Shown: positions 8,175-16,857 of the stretch, piece after piece
How the letters are laid out: each line of letters opens with the position of its first letter
Position numbering within the stretch: position 1 is the stretch's first letter
NCBI GenBank assembly: GCA_017621415.1
Contig: JAGATD010000052.1
Coordinates: 1-44,355, forward strand
Direction: 5' to 3'
Source of the DNA: Clostridia bacterium
Lineage (GTDB): Bacteria; Bacillota; Clostridia; Oscillospirales; CAG-272
DNA: 44,355 nt
Program-made: the position numbers and the translations under genes
Notes under the pieces: model-generated
What the model saw: only the letters and a program-made list of their open reading frames with translations
The model's database searches: none
Told to the model about the DNA's origin: nothing

Positions 8175-9326
8175 ATGAAAAAAATATTTTCTAAAAAGAA
8201 TGTTATCCAAGCCAAGACGTCAAAGATAGACAGCTTGTTTTTGGTAATAGTAACAGCCATCTCACTGTTCGGAACAGTAATGGTCTTCAGCGCAGGCGCT
8301 CCCTATGCCGCCGCAAGATATTCAGATGCTTATTACTTTATAAAGCGTCAGGTGATATGGCTTGCTCTCGGCTATCTTCTTATGCTGGTTTCATCAAGGG
8401 TAGATACCTCTCTGTATAAAAAGTATTCCCCTCATATGTACCTTGTCACAATTGCGCTCCTTTTGCTTGTATTGATTATCGGTATGGTGGGCAACGGAGC
8501 AAAGCGCTGGATCTCGATAGGACCTCTTACAATCCAGCCCTCCGAAATCGCAAAGCTGACAATGATACTCTTTTTATCAAGATATTTTGCCGATTACCAG
8601 CAAAAGGCAACCGACTACATCCATAACAAAAACATTTTTATTTACGGTACGGTTATCCCCTTTACCATAATGCTTATTCCCATAGTTCTGGTCATGCTGC
8701 AAAAGCATCTTTCCTGCATTGTAATTCTCGGTACAATAGGACTGTTGCTTATTTTTCTCGCTGGAGTAAATCCAAAATACATATCTGTATTTTGCATGAT
8801 AGGAGTCGCCGCCGTATTGTTTATCGCCCTTTTTACAGATTACACAAAGGAGCGTATTGTTGTCTGGCAAAACCCCGAAGCCTATAAGCTGACAGGCGGA
8901 TGGCAGACGCTGCAGGGGCTTATGGCAATAGGCTCGGGCGGTGTATGGGGACTCGGTCTTGGAAACAGTATACTAAAGCACTGCTACGTATCCGAGCCCG
9001 CAAACGATATGATATTCGCAATTCTCTGCGAGGAGCTTGGACTTATAGGAGCGGCTTTTACCCTCTTCTTATTCGGCGCATTAATTGTAAGAGGCACGCA
9101 AATTGCGCTGAGAGCCGAAAACACATTCTCGAAGCTTATTTGTCTTGGCATATGTGTAAAAATGGCTGTACAGGTTTTGCTTAACGTGGCGGTAGTTACC
9201 AATACTGTTCCGAACACGGGTATATCTCTTCCCTTTTTCAGCTACGGCGGTTCATCGCTTATAATGCTCTTTTTTGAAATGGGAATAATCTTATCGGTAT
9301 CAAAAAAATCAAAAATCACAAAATAA
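8175..9326 (+). CDS. ftsW: SEDS-family glycosyltransferase FtsW
   Basis: A 383-residue polytopic SEDS protein that polymerises lipid II together with a class B PBP. Family signatures are RWISIGPLTIQPSEIAKL, GGWQTLQGLMAIGSGG and the C-terminal NTGISLPFFSYGGSS. It starts 6 bases after mraY and is followed 13 bases later by murG. RodA has the same signatures, but the cluster position and order (mraY-ftsW-murG) favour FtsW. Confidence 0.94.
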   Translation: MKKIFSKKNVIQAKTSKIDSLFLVIVTAISLFGTVMVFSAGAPYAAARYSDAYYFIKRQVIWLALGYLLMLVSSRVDTSLYKKYSPHMYLVTIALLLLVLIIGMVGNGAKRWISIGPLTIQPSEIAKLTMILFLSRYFADYQQKATDYIHNKNIFIYGTVIPFTIMLIPIVLVMLQKHLSCIVILGTIGLLLIFLAGVNPKYISVFCMIGVAAVLFIALFTDYTKERIVVWQNPEAYKLTGGWQTLQGLMAIGSGGVWGLGLGNSILKHCYVSEPANDMIFAILCEELGLIGAAFTLFLFGALIVRGTQIALRAENTFSKLICLGICVKMAVQVLLNVAVVTNTVPNTGISLPFFSYGGSSLIMLFFEMGIILSVSKKSKITK

Positions 9327-9339
9327 GAAGGTACATTTT

Positions 9340-10443
9340 ATGAAAATACTGCTTTGCGGCGGTGGCAGCGCAGGACACATAAGTCCGGCAATTGCAATTG
9401 CCGAAGCAATAAAATCAAAAAACAAGGATACGGAGCTTTTGTTTGTAGGACGCGAGGGCGGATTTGAAAACAGTGCGGTAGTAAAAGCCGGCATTAAATT
9501 AAAAACTGTAAAAATCGAGGGGTTAAAAAGAAAATTAACTCTTGAAAATTTTAAAAAAATCATGTTAACTCTTAAGGCAACAAGGTCTGCCTCAAAAATA
9601 ATTAACGATTTTTCTCCCGATGCAGTTGTTGCTACCGGAGGATATGTCAGTTGGCCTGTGCTGAGGGCTGCGCAAAAGATGAAAATCCCAACTGTGATAC
9701 ATGAATCTAATGTATACCCTGGACTTGTTACAAGGCTGATTTCAAAAAAATGCTCCTTAGTTCTTTTAAATCACAAGGAAAGCCGCGAATACCTGAGACA
9801 AACAGGCAACACTGTGGTTGTGGGAAATCCCCTGAGAGCCGATTTTTCAAAGCTCTCAAGGCGGGATGCGAGAAAGGAAATGAAGCTGAAGGAAAGCGAT
9901 ATACTTATAGTTTCATTCGGCGGAAGCGGAGGCGCAGGCAAGCTTAATGAGATAATAACAGAAGTTATGAATCATACCTCATCCCACACCCCCGGAGTTC
10001 ATCACATTCACGCAACGGGTAAAAAATACTACACCAGAAGCTTAAGTGACGAATTAAAAAAACATGGCAACGGCTGCACTTTACTACCCTATATCGATGA
10101 TATGCCTCAAAAACTGAGAGCCGCCGACATAGTGATTTGCAGAAGCGGAGCAATGACCCTTTCTGAAATAGCGCTTGTCGGTGTAGCATCAATACTGATA
10201 CCGTCACCGAATGTTACCGACAACCACCAATACAAAAACGCAAAGCTGCTGGCAGACAACAATGCCTGTGTTTTAATTGAAGAAAAAAACTTAACAGAAG
10301 AGCTGCTGACAGGAAAGCTTGAGCTTCTGATAAAAGATGCCGATGCAAGAAAAATAATGTCTGAAAGAGTAAAAAATTTTGCGACAAAAGACGCCGAAAA
10401 GCTGGCTGCAAAAGAAATTTTAAATCTAATTAGCAAAAAGTAA
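9340..10443 (+). CDS. murG: UDP-GlcNAc:undecaprenyl-PP-MurNAc-pentapeptide GlcNAc transferase MurG
   Basis: MurG converts lipid I to lipid II at the inner face of the membrane. The 367-residue GT-B protein has the N-terminal glycine loop GGGSAGHISPA (about 6-16), GGYVSWPV, HESNVYPG, the second Gly loop SFGGSGGAGKLN and the UDP-binding region CRSGAMTLSE with PSPNVTDNHQ. It is the last gene of the leading operon; about 250 bases with a separate promoter follow before ftsZ. Confidence 0.97.
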   Translation: MKILLCGGGSAGHISPAIAIAEAIKSKNKDTELLFVGREGGFENSAVVKAGIKLKTVKIEGLKRKLTLENFKKIMLTLKATRSASKIINDFSPDAVVATGGYVSWPVLRAAQKMKIPTVIHESNVYPGLVTRLISKKCSLVLLNHKESREYLRQTGNTVVVGNPLRADFSKLSRRDARKEMKLKESDILIVSFGGSGGAGKLNEIITEVMNHTSSHTPGVHHIHATGKKYYTRSLSDELKKHGNGCTLLPYIDDMPQKLRAADIVICRSGAMTLSEIALVGVASILIPSPNVTDNHQYKNAKLLADNNACVLIEEKNLTEELLTGKLELLIKDADARKIMSERVKNFATKDAEKLAAKEILNLISKK

Positions 10444-10585
10444 TTCTGCCCTGTTTTTTCTATCATTTATAAAAGTGAGCTCGCTTTGCAGTCTACAAAA
10501 TACGGCACATTTTGCAATTCTGCCTTGTATTATCTTGTTATATTTAATATAAATTGTAAAATAATATAAATTATATTTTAAAGTA

Positions 10586-10614
10586 TTGAAATTCGCGTGC
10601 GCATATGATAAAAT
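10586..10614 (+). promoter_or_regulatory. Sigma-A promoter of ftsZ
   Basis: TTGAAA (10586-10591) and TAAAAT (10609-10614) are 17 bases apart, in an AT-rich stretch about 80 bases before the ftsZ start. It lets ftsZ be transcribed apart from the mur genes. Confidence 0.65.
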
Positions 10615-10640
10615 ATATACGTAAATATGTATTTTGCAAG

Positions 10641-10663
10641 CGGGAGTGCCATAGGCCACTCCC
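10641..10663 (+). promoter_or_regulatory. Hairpin in the ftsZ leader
   Basis: GGGAGTG pairs with CACTCCC around an 8-9 base loop and has no T-run, so it is not a terminator. It lies between the ftsZ promoter and the RBS and could stabilise the transcript or mark a regulatory site. Confidence 0.4.
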
Positions 10664-10694
10664 CTCATCATAAAAACACGGAGGATTTTTTACA

Positions 10695-11852
10695 ATGGAA
10701 TTCGATTTCGAGCAGGAATTTGACAGTGGTGTTAGCATTAAAGTAATCGGTGTAGGCGGCGGCGGAAACAACGCTGTTAACCGTATGATTTCCACAAATA
10801 TTCGCGGTGTTGAATTTATCGCGGTAAATACAGACAGCATGGCTCTTGATACATCTTGCGCAGCCAAGAAGCTTGTTATAGGCGACAAGATAACCAGAGG
10901 TAAGGGCGCAGGCGCAAACCCTGAGGTTGGTAAGCGCAGCGCTGAGGAGTCTATCGAGACCGTAAAAGAAGCTCTTGCTGACACCGATATGGTATTTATT
11001 ACAGCAGGTATGGGCGGCGGAACCGGTACAGGCGCAGCTCCTGTTATTGCTAAGGCAGCTAAAGAAATGGGCATTCTCACCGTTGGTATCGTAACCAAGC
11101 CCTTCTCCTTTGAGGGTCACAGAAGATATGCTCAGGCTGAGGCGGGTATTGCCGAGCTTGCTAAGTTTGTTGACTCGCTTATCGTTATTCCTAACGAGCG
11201 CCTTAAGCAGGTTGAGGATACTCACATCACTCTTGCTAACGCGTTTGAGATTGCTGACGACGTTCTTCGTCGCGGTGTTCAGTCTGTTTCCGAGCTTATT
11301 AATGTTCCCGGATTCATTAACCTTGACTTTGCTGACGTTACCTCTATCATGAAGAACGCAGGCTATGCTCACATGGGTGTTGGCTCTGCTAAGGGCGCTG
11401 ACAAGGCTCAGGTTGCCGCTATGGAAGCAATTTCCTCTCCCCTTCTTGAGACAAGCATTACCGGCGCTACCGGTGTTCTTGTAAGCATCACCGCTTCTGA
11501 GGACATTCAGCTTGACGAAATTGATATCGCTTCCCGTATGATTCACGACGAGGCACATCCCGAGGCAAACATCATTTGGGGTGCTACATTCGATCCTTCT
11601 CTTCAGGATGAGATGCGTGTAACTATTATCGCAACCGGATTTGATAAGGATAACAACAAGCACGCTATGGCGAAGGCAGAGGCTGCCGAGGCTGAAAGCG
11701 CAAATGTTGAAGAAGCTATTAAGGCATTTGATGCTGCTGAGGCTGCTGAGGTTAAGCCTGTTGAGCCCGCTCCCGCATCTTTTGCAAATGTTAACGATGC
11801 GTACGAGAGCAGCTACGGTTCAGCTTTCAAGGTAATTACAAGAAGAAGATAA
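10695..11852 (+). CDS. ftsZ: Cell division protein FtsZ
   Basis: The tubulin-like GTPase that forms the division ring. The 385-residue protein has [11 protein letters not shown] (about 17-27), the tubulin signature [11 protein letters not shown] (about 104-114), NVDxxD-type contacts and the T7-loop region LDFADV. A linker rich in Ala, Glu and Pro (about 320-365) leads to a C-terminal peptide ending AFKVITRRR, a variant of the peptide that binds FtsA, SepF or ZipA. RBS GGAGG at 10680-10684. Codon usage here is noticeably rich in GCT, CTT and GTT compared with the upstream mur genes, consistent with high expression. Confidence 0.98.
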   Translation: MEFDFEQEFDSGVSIKVIGVGGGGNNAVNRMISTNIRGVEFIAVNTDSMALDTSCAAKKLVIGDKITRGKGAGANPEVGKRSAEESIETVKEALADTDMVFITAGMGGGTGTGAAPVIAKAAKEMGILTVGIVTKPFSFEGHRRYAQAEAGIAELAKFVDSLIVIPNERLKQVEDTHITLANAFEIADDVLRRGVQSVSELINVPGFINLDFADVTSIMKNAGYAHMGVGSAKGADKAQVAAMEAISSPLLETSITGATGVLVSITASEDIQLDEIDIASRMIHDEAHPEANIIWGATFDPSLQDEMRVTIIATGFDKDNNKHAMAKAEAAEAESANVEEAIKAFDAAEAAEVKPVEPAPASFANVNDAYESSYGSAFKVITRRR

Positions 11853-11882
11853 TTATATCTTAATTAAAGCTAAATAATACAT

Positions 11883-11930
11883 AAAGCAATACACATCTCG
11901 GACAAGCCGATTTGTGTATTGCTTTTTATT
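11883..11930 (+). terminator. Rho-independent terminator of ftsZ
   Basis: A 13-bp perfect stem (11883-11895 with 11913-11925) contains a second small CGG/CCG pairing in its loop and is followed by a T-rich tract. It ends the + strand division cluster. Confidence 0.85.
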
Positions 11931-12451
11931 TTTATAACAAGCAGTCGGCAGCAAATAAAAACAAACCCTTTTCTAAACTCGAGTCATTTGTTTTTCAGCT
12001 ACGCAACGCCAAGCACCAAGAAAAGTATTAAAGCAACTCTCAAAAATCTATAAGATTTTTACCGATAAAAGCACAAGATAAATGTCAGCTTTAACCGACA
12101 ACCGTCTTATAACGATAATCACAACGCAAAAGCATTTTTAGGTATTATCTTTTTCCGTTATCTTGCTTTGGGAATGTTGAATACTGTGGAAAAGTCGATT
12201 TACACATTTTTCCACTGTGGATTTCTTTTAGCTCAAAAAGTATATTATTCCGTTATTTGACATAAATGCACTTCCTTTTATGCAGAATATTATCTACTTG
12301 CACACAACAAATGACATATTTTTATATCAATATTGTTAGTTCGTTTTTTTATAATAAATCAATTTAACATCAAAAAATGCGCTTCGGAATTGTATACTTA
12401 TCGTTTTTACTCTGAGTAAAAAAACACTTAAATCCAAAAAGTATACAACAA
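11931..12451. other. Gene-free stretch between ftsZ and the mreB unit
   Basis: About 520 bases, AT-rich, with no credible ORF on either strand. Visible structure is a small AAAAATCT/AGATTTTT hairpin near 12041-12060, an 8-bp GTGGAAAA/TTTTCCAC inverted repeat at 12186-12215, and a nested perfect inverted repeat at 12390-12448. An untranslated RNA or decayed gene is possible but not shown. Confidence 0.5.
12390..12448. repeat. Nested perfect inverted repeat
   Basis: The outer arms TTGTATACTT (12390-12399) and AAGTATACAA (12439-12448) are exact complements. Between them TTTTTACTC (12404-12412) and GAGTAAAAA (12414-12422) form a second, nearly loop-less palindrome. No gene explains it. Confidence 0.6.
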
Positions 12452-12493
12452 AAAAAAGCCGCTTAACCGCAAAGCAGCCAGCAGCTTTTTTTG
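12452..12493 (-). terminator. Terminator of the mreB unit (- strand)
   Basis: AAAAAAGC (12452-12459) pairs with GCTTTTTT (12485-12492), with a smaller GCTT/AAGC pairing inside. It lies just beyond the stop of the small - strand membrane gene and can act in either direction. Confidence 0.55.
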
Positions 12494-12527
12494 TTCAATT
12501 ATGTTATCACCGATGTCGAAAAAATTA

Positions 12528-12644
12528 TCACTGAGACAAAAGCACAACAAGCACTGTCGCAACAACACTGAATACCATAAGTCCCGCCAGAATTCCGGCA
12601 ATAACCTTTACATATGTAGGTGTCTTCTTTTCGTACTGTTTCAT
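12528..12644 (-). CDS. Small single-pass membrane protein (38 aa)
   Basis: A 38-residue ORF beginning MKQYEKKTPTYVKVIAG, with about 10 polar lysine-rich residues and one hydrophobic segment to the C-terminus. GAGGAAT precedes the ATG at good spacing, and it sits 17 bases downstream of the mreB-like gene on the same strand. The pattern resembles the short DUF4044-type membrane proteins of Firmicutes, a comparison from memory. Function is unknown; a link with cell-shape or envelope proteins is suggested only by position. Confidence 0.65.
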   Translation of the reverse strand: MKQYEKKTPTYVKVIAGILAGLMVFSVVATVLVVLLSQ

Positions 12645-12661
12645 TTTATAATTCCTCGCCT

Positions 12662-13690
12662 TCAATTTAAGCTTTTTGATTCCTCATAATATTTGGATAC
12701 CTGGGATGTAATATCCTTTGAAGCTGCCCTGCCCTTTGTGGGAATGATGTTATTGATTCGAGCAAGTCCCTTGGCAACAGAGTCTATTGCGCAGCCCGGT
12801 TGCATTACCGGTATATCAAGAACCTTATTCATCATCATATCAAGTCCGTACAGAAGAGCGCCTCCGCCGGTAAGCACAATACCGTTCTCAAACGTCTTTT
12901 CTACATGGTCGAGCGGTATCTTCTTAATAACCTCGGCAACCCCGCGTAAAAGGTCGTAGAGCGGTTTTTCAAACACACCGACAATGTCCTCCGACGAAAC
13001 GGTCATTCTCACCTTGTTTCCTGTAAGCGAAAGCACACCCTCAATCTCGACGCTCTCGTCAGGCTTGCCCTGCCACACAGAGCCAAGCTTTTCTTTTATA
13101 GCCCTGGCAACAGAGAGTGAAACATTCACATCGCCTTGATCAAAGATATACTGCTTTACCACCTTGTCAAAGTCCTCGCCTCCGACAGGAAGACTTACAG
13201 CCTGGGTAACAACACCGTCGTTAAACACGGCAATCTCTGTTCGAGAAGCGCCTACGTTAACCGATATTACACTGATAGAGGGAGAATAACCTGCTCCGAC
13301 CAAGGCAGCAACCGCACGGTTGACAGCAAAGCACTCGGATATCCCCGCGGTATTAAGCATTGCAAACAGCTCTTTTTCTTCCTTTGGCTGAAAATCAGCC
13401 GAAACACCCACCGTGCAACGTATTTTTTCCTTTGAGCCAAGAGAACGAACCGCGTTTGAAATAACACTCTGGGTTATCTTGTGGTCGAACAAAAGACCGT
13501 TTTTAAAAGGGCGAACCAGAACCGTTTTTTCACCACCGTCGCTAAGGCTCATAGCATCATCGCCAACAGCAACAATACGGCGGGTCTCTTTATCAACCAA
13601 AGCAATAGACGGCTCGCGGTATACCGTAGCAGTACTGTCGCTCAGGGTAATATTAGCATAGCCAAGATCCAAACCGATTTTGGTCACCAT
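12662..13690 (-). CDS. mreB: MreB-like rod-shape actin homologue
   Basis: An actin-fold ATPase of 342 residues that guides lateral wall synthesis as membrane-bound filaments. Phosphate-1 DLGYANI (about 8-14), phosphate-2 VNVGASRTEIAVF and the adenosine motif TGGGALLYGLD are visible. It could be MreB, Mbl or MreBH; the sequence alone does not decide. mreC and mreD are not adjacent. Expression is from a strong promoter at 13754-13782, followed by the small membrane gene. Confidence 0.88.
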   Translation of the reverse strand: MVTKIGLDLGYANITLSDSTATVYREPSIALVDKETRRIVAVGDDAMSLSDGGEKTVLVRPFKNGLLFDHKITQSVISNAVRSLGSKEKIRCTVGVSADFQPKEEKELFAMLNTAGISECFAVNRAVAALVGAGYSPSISVISVNVGASRTEIAVFNDGVVTQAVSLPVGGEDFDKVVKQYIFDQGDVNVSLSVARAIKEKLGSVWQGKPDESVEIEGVLSLTGNKVRMTVSSEDIVGVFEKPLYDLLRGVAEVIKKIPLDHVEKTFENGIVLTGGGALLYGLDMMMNKVLDIPVMQPGCAIDSVAKGLARINNIIPTKGRAASKDITSQVSKYYEESKSLN

Positions 13691-13753
13691 ATCACGCTTC
13701 CGGTCCTTTCATTAAAATAGTTAATCCGAAATATACATTCGAATACAAAATAC

Positions 13754-13782
13754 ATTATACTACATTTAAAATAAAATTTCAA
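13754..13782 (-). promoter_or_regulatory. Sigma-A promoter of the mreB-like gene
   Basis: On the - strand TTGAAA (13782-13777) and TATAAT (13759-13754) are 17 bases apart, about 65 bases before the start codon. Confidence 0.7.
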
Positions 13783-13800
13783 GGGCTTTTTTAATTAAAA

Positions 13801-16011
13801 TCAGTAATATTTTATTATTTTATCTGTTAATGCAGTATATCTCTTTATTTCGCTGTTATTTGATGCCATTTTTGCGGGAATATCACTTCTTCCGACAAGA
13901 ATTACCATTCGCTTTGCCCTTGTAACAGCCGTATACAAAAGATTTCGTGTCATAAGCATCGGCGGGCAATAATACATAGGAATTACAACCACCGGATATT
14001 CGCTCCCCTGACTTTTATGAACGGTTATGGCATAAGCAAGCTCCAGCTCCTCTAAGCTCTCAAAGGGGTATTCAACAATTCGGTCTTCAAAGCATATAGT
14101 CATACAATCTTCATTAGGCTTTATCCTTTCGATAACACCGATATCACCGTTAAAGAGACCTACTCCCACATAGCTGCCTCGCTCCCATTCTATATCATAG
14201 TTATTTACCGTCTGCATAACCCTATCCCCCTCCCTGAAGAGAGTGCCGTGAGAAAGCTTTTCCTTTTTGAATTTAGCAGGGGGATTTATGCAGCCTTGAA
14301 GCGCAGTGTTCAGATTTTCAACACCGCCAACTCCTTTACGGGAAGGAGTGATTATCTGTATTTCATTCCTTATGCTTTTACCATATGCCCTCGGCAATCT
14401 TTGTGTTACAAGAGAGGCAATTGCATCGGCAATATCGCGCTCGTCCTCGCGCCTGACAAAGAAGAAGTCCTTGTCGGTAACAGTCAGCACAGGAGGCTCA
14501 CCCGCATTTATCTTATGGGCATTGGTTACAATAAGACTTTCTTTAGACTGTCTGAATATTTCGGTAAGCCTAACGGTTTTTATCATCTCGGATGCGATAA
14601 GGTCGGCAAAAACATTTCCCGCACCAACGCTTGGCAGCTGGTCGGCATCTCCTATCAGAATAAGTCTCGAGCCTCTCTTAAGCGCTCTGATAAGAGCTGC
14701 CATAAGCGAAAGGTCTATCATCGATGCCTCGTCAATTATAATCACATGCTCTGATATAGGAGCTCTTGCGTTTCTGCCAAAGCGGACAGCTCCCTCCGCC
14801 GTACGCTCCATTTCCAGCATTCTGTGAATTGTTTTGGCCTCCCTTGACGTCGCCTCGCTCATCCGCTTTGCCGCACGCCCCGTAGGAGCTGCTAAAACCA
14901 CCTTAAGCCCGAGAGCATCAAATATAGATATCATGGCCTTAATGACAGTCGTTTTACCTGTGCCGGGACCGCCCGTAAGTATCATAGCTCCGTACTTTAA
15001 CGCAGAAAACAGAGCCTCTCTTTGCATAGGAGCAAATGTAAGGTTGTATCCGCATTCCTCTTTTTCGATAAGAGCATTTATATCATCTATCGCAAATGCC
15101 CCCGCCTCATCAGAAATACGCGAGAGTCTTGAAGCGATAAGGTCCTCGTCCTCCGCCGTTGTATTGGTCATAACATAATAGCTCTCCCCATGCTTCCAGG
15201 AAGAAAGCTCACCGTCATCTATCAGCGACCGAAGTGTACGTGTAACGCACTCCGAATCCAACCCCAGAACACGCGATGCTTCGCTTGCGAGAATATCATA
15301 AGGAAGACAGGTATGCCCTGCGGTCTGCGCATTATTTGCCAACACATGCTTTACACCGTATAAAACTCGTGTTTCGGAATCAAGCGAGTGCCCCAGCGAC
15401 CTGGCAATAGCATCCGCCTTGTCAAAGGGTATTCCCGGCTCTTCATCGCATAGAATATACGGGTTTGATTGCAAAAGCCCAACTGCTCCGGCTCCGAATT
15501 TTTTATATACCCTGACGGCTTCGCCCGTACCCATATATTCACGGCAAAACATCATAACTCCGCGCATTCCCGCCGCCTCACGGAAGGACTCGGATATTGC
15601 GGCTGCCTTTTTGAGAGTAATTCCCGGTATATCAGCAAGCCACTCGGGGTGATTCTCGATAACATCGAAGCTCTCTTTACCGTATCTGTTTACTATTTTT
15701 AAAGCGGTAACAGGACCTATCCCTTTTACCGTACGCGAGGAAAGATAGCGCAAAATATCCTCTGTATCCTCGGGGAGCATCTTTTCAAATGAGGAAAAGG
15801 CAAATTGGCGACCGAATTCCTTATGGTAGGTGTACTCCCCCCTAAGAATGACCCGCTCGCCCTCATAAGCCATGGGAATGATTCCCACAGCAGTAATAAG
15901 ATTATTTTCACCGTCAGCTATCTCCATCACTGTATAGTCGTTACCCTCGTTTCGGTATACAACATTTTCGATAGTGCCGCTTATTTCTTCGATTTTATCA
16001 TAAATGCCCAT
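13801..16011 (-). CDS. recD2: RecD2-type ATP-dependent DNA helicase
   Basis: RecD2 is a 5'-3' superfamily 1B helicase found in bacteria without RecBC, acting in replication fork and repair processing. From the ATG at 16011 (GAGG just upstream) it has 736 residues. An N-terminal OB-like and helix-hairpin-helix region (VKGIGPVTALKIV) precedes Walker A GGPGTGKTT, Walker B IIDEASMID, motif III GDADQLPSVGAGN and the C-terminal VHKSQGSEYPVV and LLYTAVTRAK motifs. The frame is open 15 bases further upstream from a TTG that has no RBS. Confidence 0.95.
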   Translation of the reverse strand: MGIYDKIEEISGTIENVVYRNEGNDYTVMEIADGENNLITAVGIIPMAYEGERVILRGEYTYHKEFGRQFAFSSFEKMLPEDTEDILRYLSSRTVKGIGPVTALKIVNRYGKESFDVIENHPEWLADIPGITLKKAAAISESFREAAGMRGVMMFCREYMGTGEAVRVYKKFGAGAVGLLQSNPYILCDEEPGIPFDKADAIARSLGHSLDSETRVLYGVKHVLANNAQTAGHTCLPYDILASEASRVLGLDSECVTRTLRSLIDDGELSSWKHGESYYVMTNTTAEDEDLIASRLSRISDEAGAFAIDDINALIEKEECGYNLTFAPMQREALFSALKYGAMILTGGPGTGKTTVIKAMISIFDALGLKVVLAAPTGRAAKRMSEATSREAKTIHRMLEMERTAEGAVRFGRNARAPISEHVIIIDEASMIDLSLMAALIRALKRGSRLILIGDADQLPSVGAGNVFADLIASEMIKTVRLTEIFRQSKESLIVTNAHKINAGEPPVLTVTDKDFFFVRREDERDIADAIASLVTQRLPRAYGKSIRNEIQIITPSRKGVGGVENLNTALQGCINPPAKFKKEKLSHGTLFREGDRVMQTVNNYDIEWERGSYVGVGLFNGDIGVIERIKPNEDCMTICFEDRIVEYPFESLEELELAYAITVHKSQGSEYPVVVIPMYYCPPMLMTRNLLYTAVTRAKRMVILVGRSDIPAKMASNNSEIKRYTALTDKIIKYY

Positions 16012-16040
16012 TGTGTTCCTCAGCAATATTTTCTGCTATT

Positions 16041-16069
16041 ATTATAACATTTTTATACGGATATTTCAA
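16041..16069 (-). promoter_or_regulatory. Sigma-A promoter of recD2
   Basis: On the - strand TTGAAA (16069-16064), 17 bases, TATAAT (16046-16041). It is back to back with the alkylation-repair promoter; the two -35 boxes are only 12 bases apart. Confidence 0.75.
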
Positions 16070-16081
16070 GACCTAATCGGA

Positions 16082-16110
16082 TTGACTTTCAAATATGCGT
16101 GTGGTATAAT
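16082..16110 (+). promoter_or_regulatory. Sigma-A promoter of the AlkD-like gene
   Basis: TTGACT (16082-16087), a 17-base spacer, TATAAT (16105-16110). The start codon is 22 bases after the -10, giving a very short leader. Confidence 0.75.
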
Positions 16111-16131
16111 ACATCAAAAGGATGTGAAAAA

Positions 16132-16809
16132 ATGGAAAACAAAATTACAGAGCTTCTTCTCAACAACAAAGACGAAAAGTACCGTGTCTTTCATTCAAAG
16201 CTTATGCCAACAGTCTCCCCCGACGTCATCATAGGCGTCAGGATCCCGATTTTGCGAAAGCTGGCAAAAGAGCTATACGGCACAACCGAGGCCTCTGATT
16301 TTTTAAAGCAGCTGCCCCACAGATACTATGAGGAAAACAATCTTCACGCATTTTTGATTGAGCAAATAAAGGATTTTGATTTATGCCTCGAAGCCGTCAA
16401 CCGCTTTTTGCCTTATATCGACAATTGGGCTACCTGCGATTCCTTTTCTCCCGCCGTATTTAAGAAGCACCCCGACAAGGTTTTAACCGAAGCCTACAAG
16501 TGGATGAATTCAGAAAAGCTTTATACAAAAAGATACGGCATCGGAATTATGATGAAATATTTTCTTGACGAAGGCTTCTCAAAAGACCATTTGTCATTTA
16601 TATCAAAAATCGACAGCGACGAATACTATGTAAACATGATGATTTCATGGTATTTTGCAACCGCGCTCGCAAAGAGATATAACGAAACTGTTCCGTATTT
16701 TGAAAACAGAATTCTGAAGGAATGGATACACAAAAAATCAATACAAAAGGCTGTGGAAAGCTACCGTATATCTCCCGAAACAAAGAAATATTTAAGAAGC
16801 CTGAAATAG
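16132..16809 (+). CDS. AlkD-like DNA alkylation repair protein
   Basis: A 225-residue HEAT-like repeat protein of the AlkD/AlkC family of DNA glycosylases, which release N3- and N7-alkylated purines. Supporting features are GVRIPILRKLAKEL near the N-terminus, YYEENNLHAFLI, the DNWATCD block (about residues 103-109) with the catalytic-type Asp, and the KRYGIGIMMKYFL helix. The ATG at 16132 follows AAAAGGATG. It is monocistronic and convergent with metK. Confidence 0.9.
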   Translation: MENKITELLLNNKDEKYRVFHSKLMPTVSPDVIIGVRIPILRKLAKELYGTTEASDFLKQLPHRYYEENNLHAFLIEQIKDFDLCLEAVNRFLPYIDNWATCDSFSPAVFKKHPDKVLTEAYKWMNSEKLYTKRYGIGIMMKYFLDEGFSKDHLSFISKIDSDEYYVNMMISWYFATALAKRYNETVPYFENRILKEWIHKKSIQKAVESYRISPETKKYLRSLK

Positions 16810-16840
16810 AAAAAGCGCGTCAAGCAAAACGCGCTTTTTC
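16809..16840. terminator. Bidirectional terminator between the AlkD-like gene and metK
   Basis: A 12-bp perfect stem GAAAAAGCGCGT (16809-16820) with its complement (16829-16840), with A-tract and T-tract sides that serve both convergent genes. Confidence 0.85.
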
Positions 16841-16857
16841 TTATTATCTAAAGAAAA

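Noticed and set aside
10668..11663. 331-codon open frame antisense to ftsZ
   Set aside because: It is fully inside the unmistakable ftsZ gene, has low-complexity composition and no RBS; an effect of ftsZ codon bias.
12184..12222. TGTGGAAAA and TGTGGATTT resembling DnaA boxes, suggesting an origin
   Set aside because: They match the TGTGGATAA box only partly, with few copies and no dnaA/dnaN nearby; more likely chance in AT-rich DNA.
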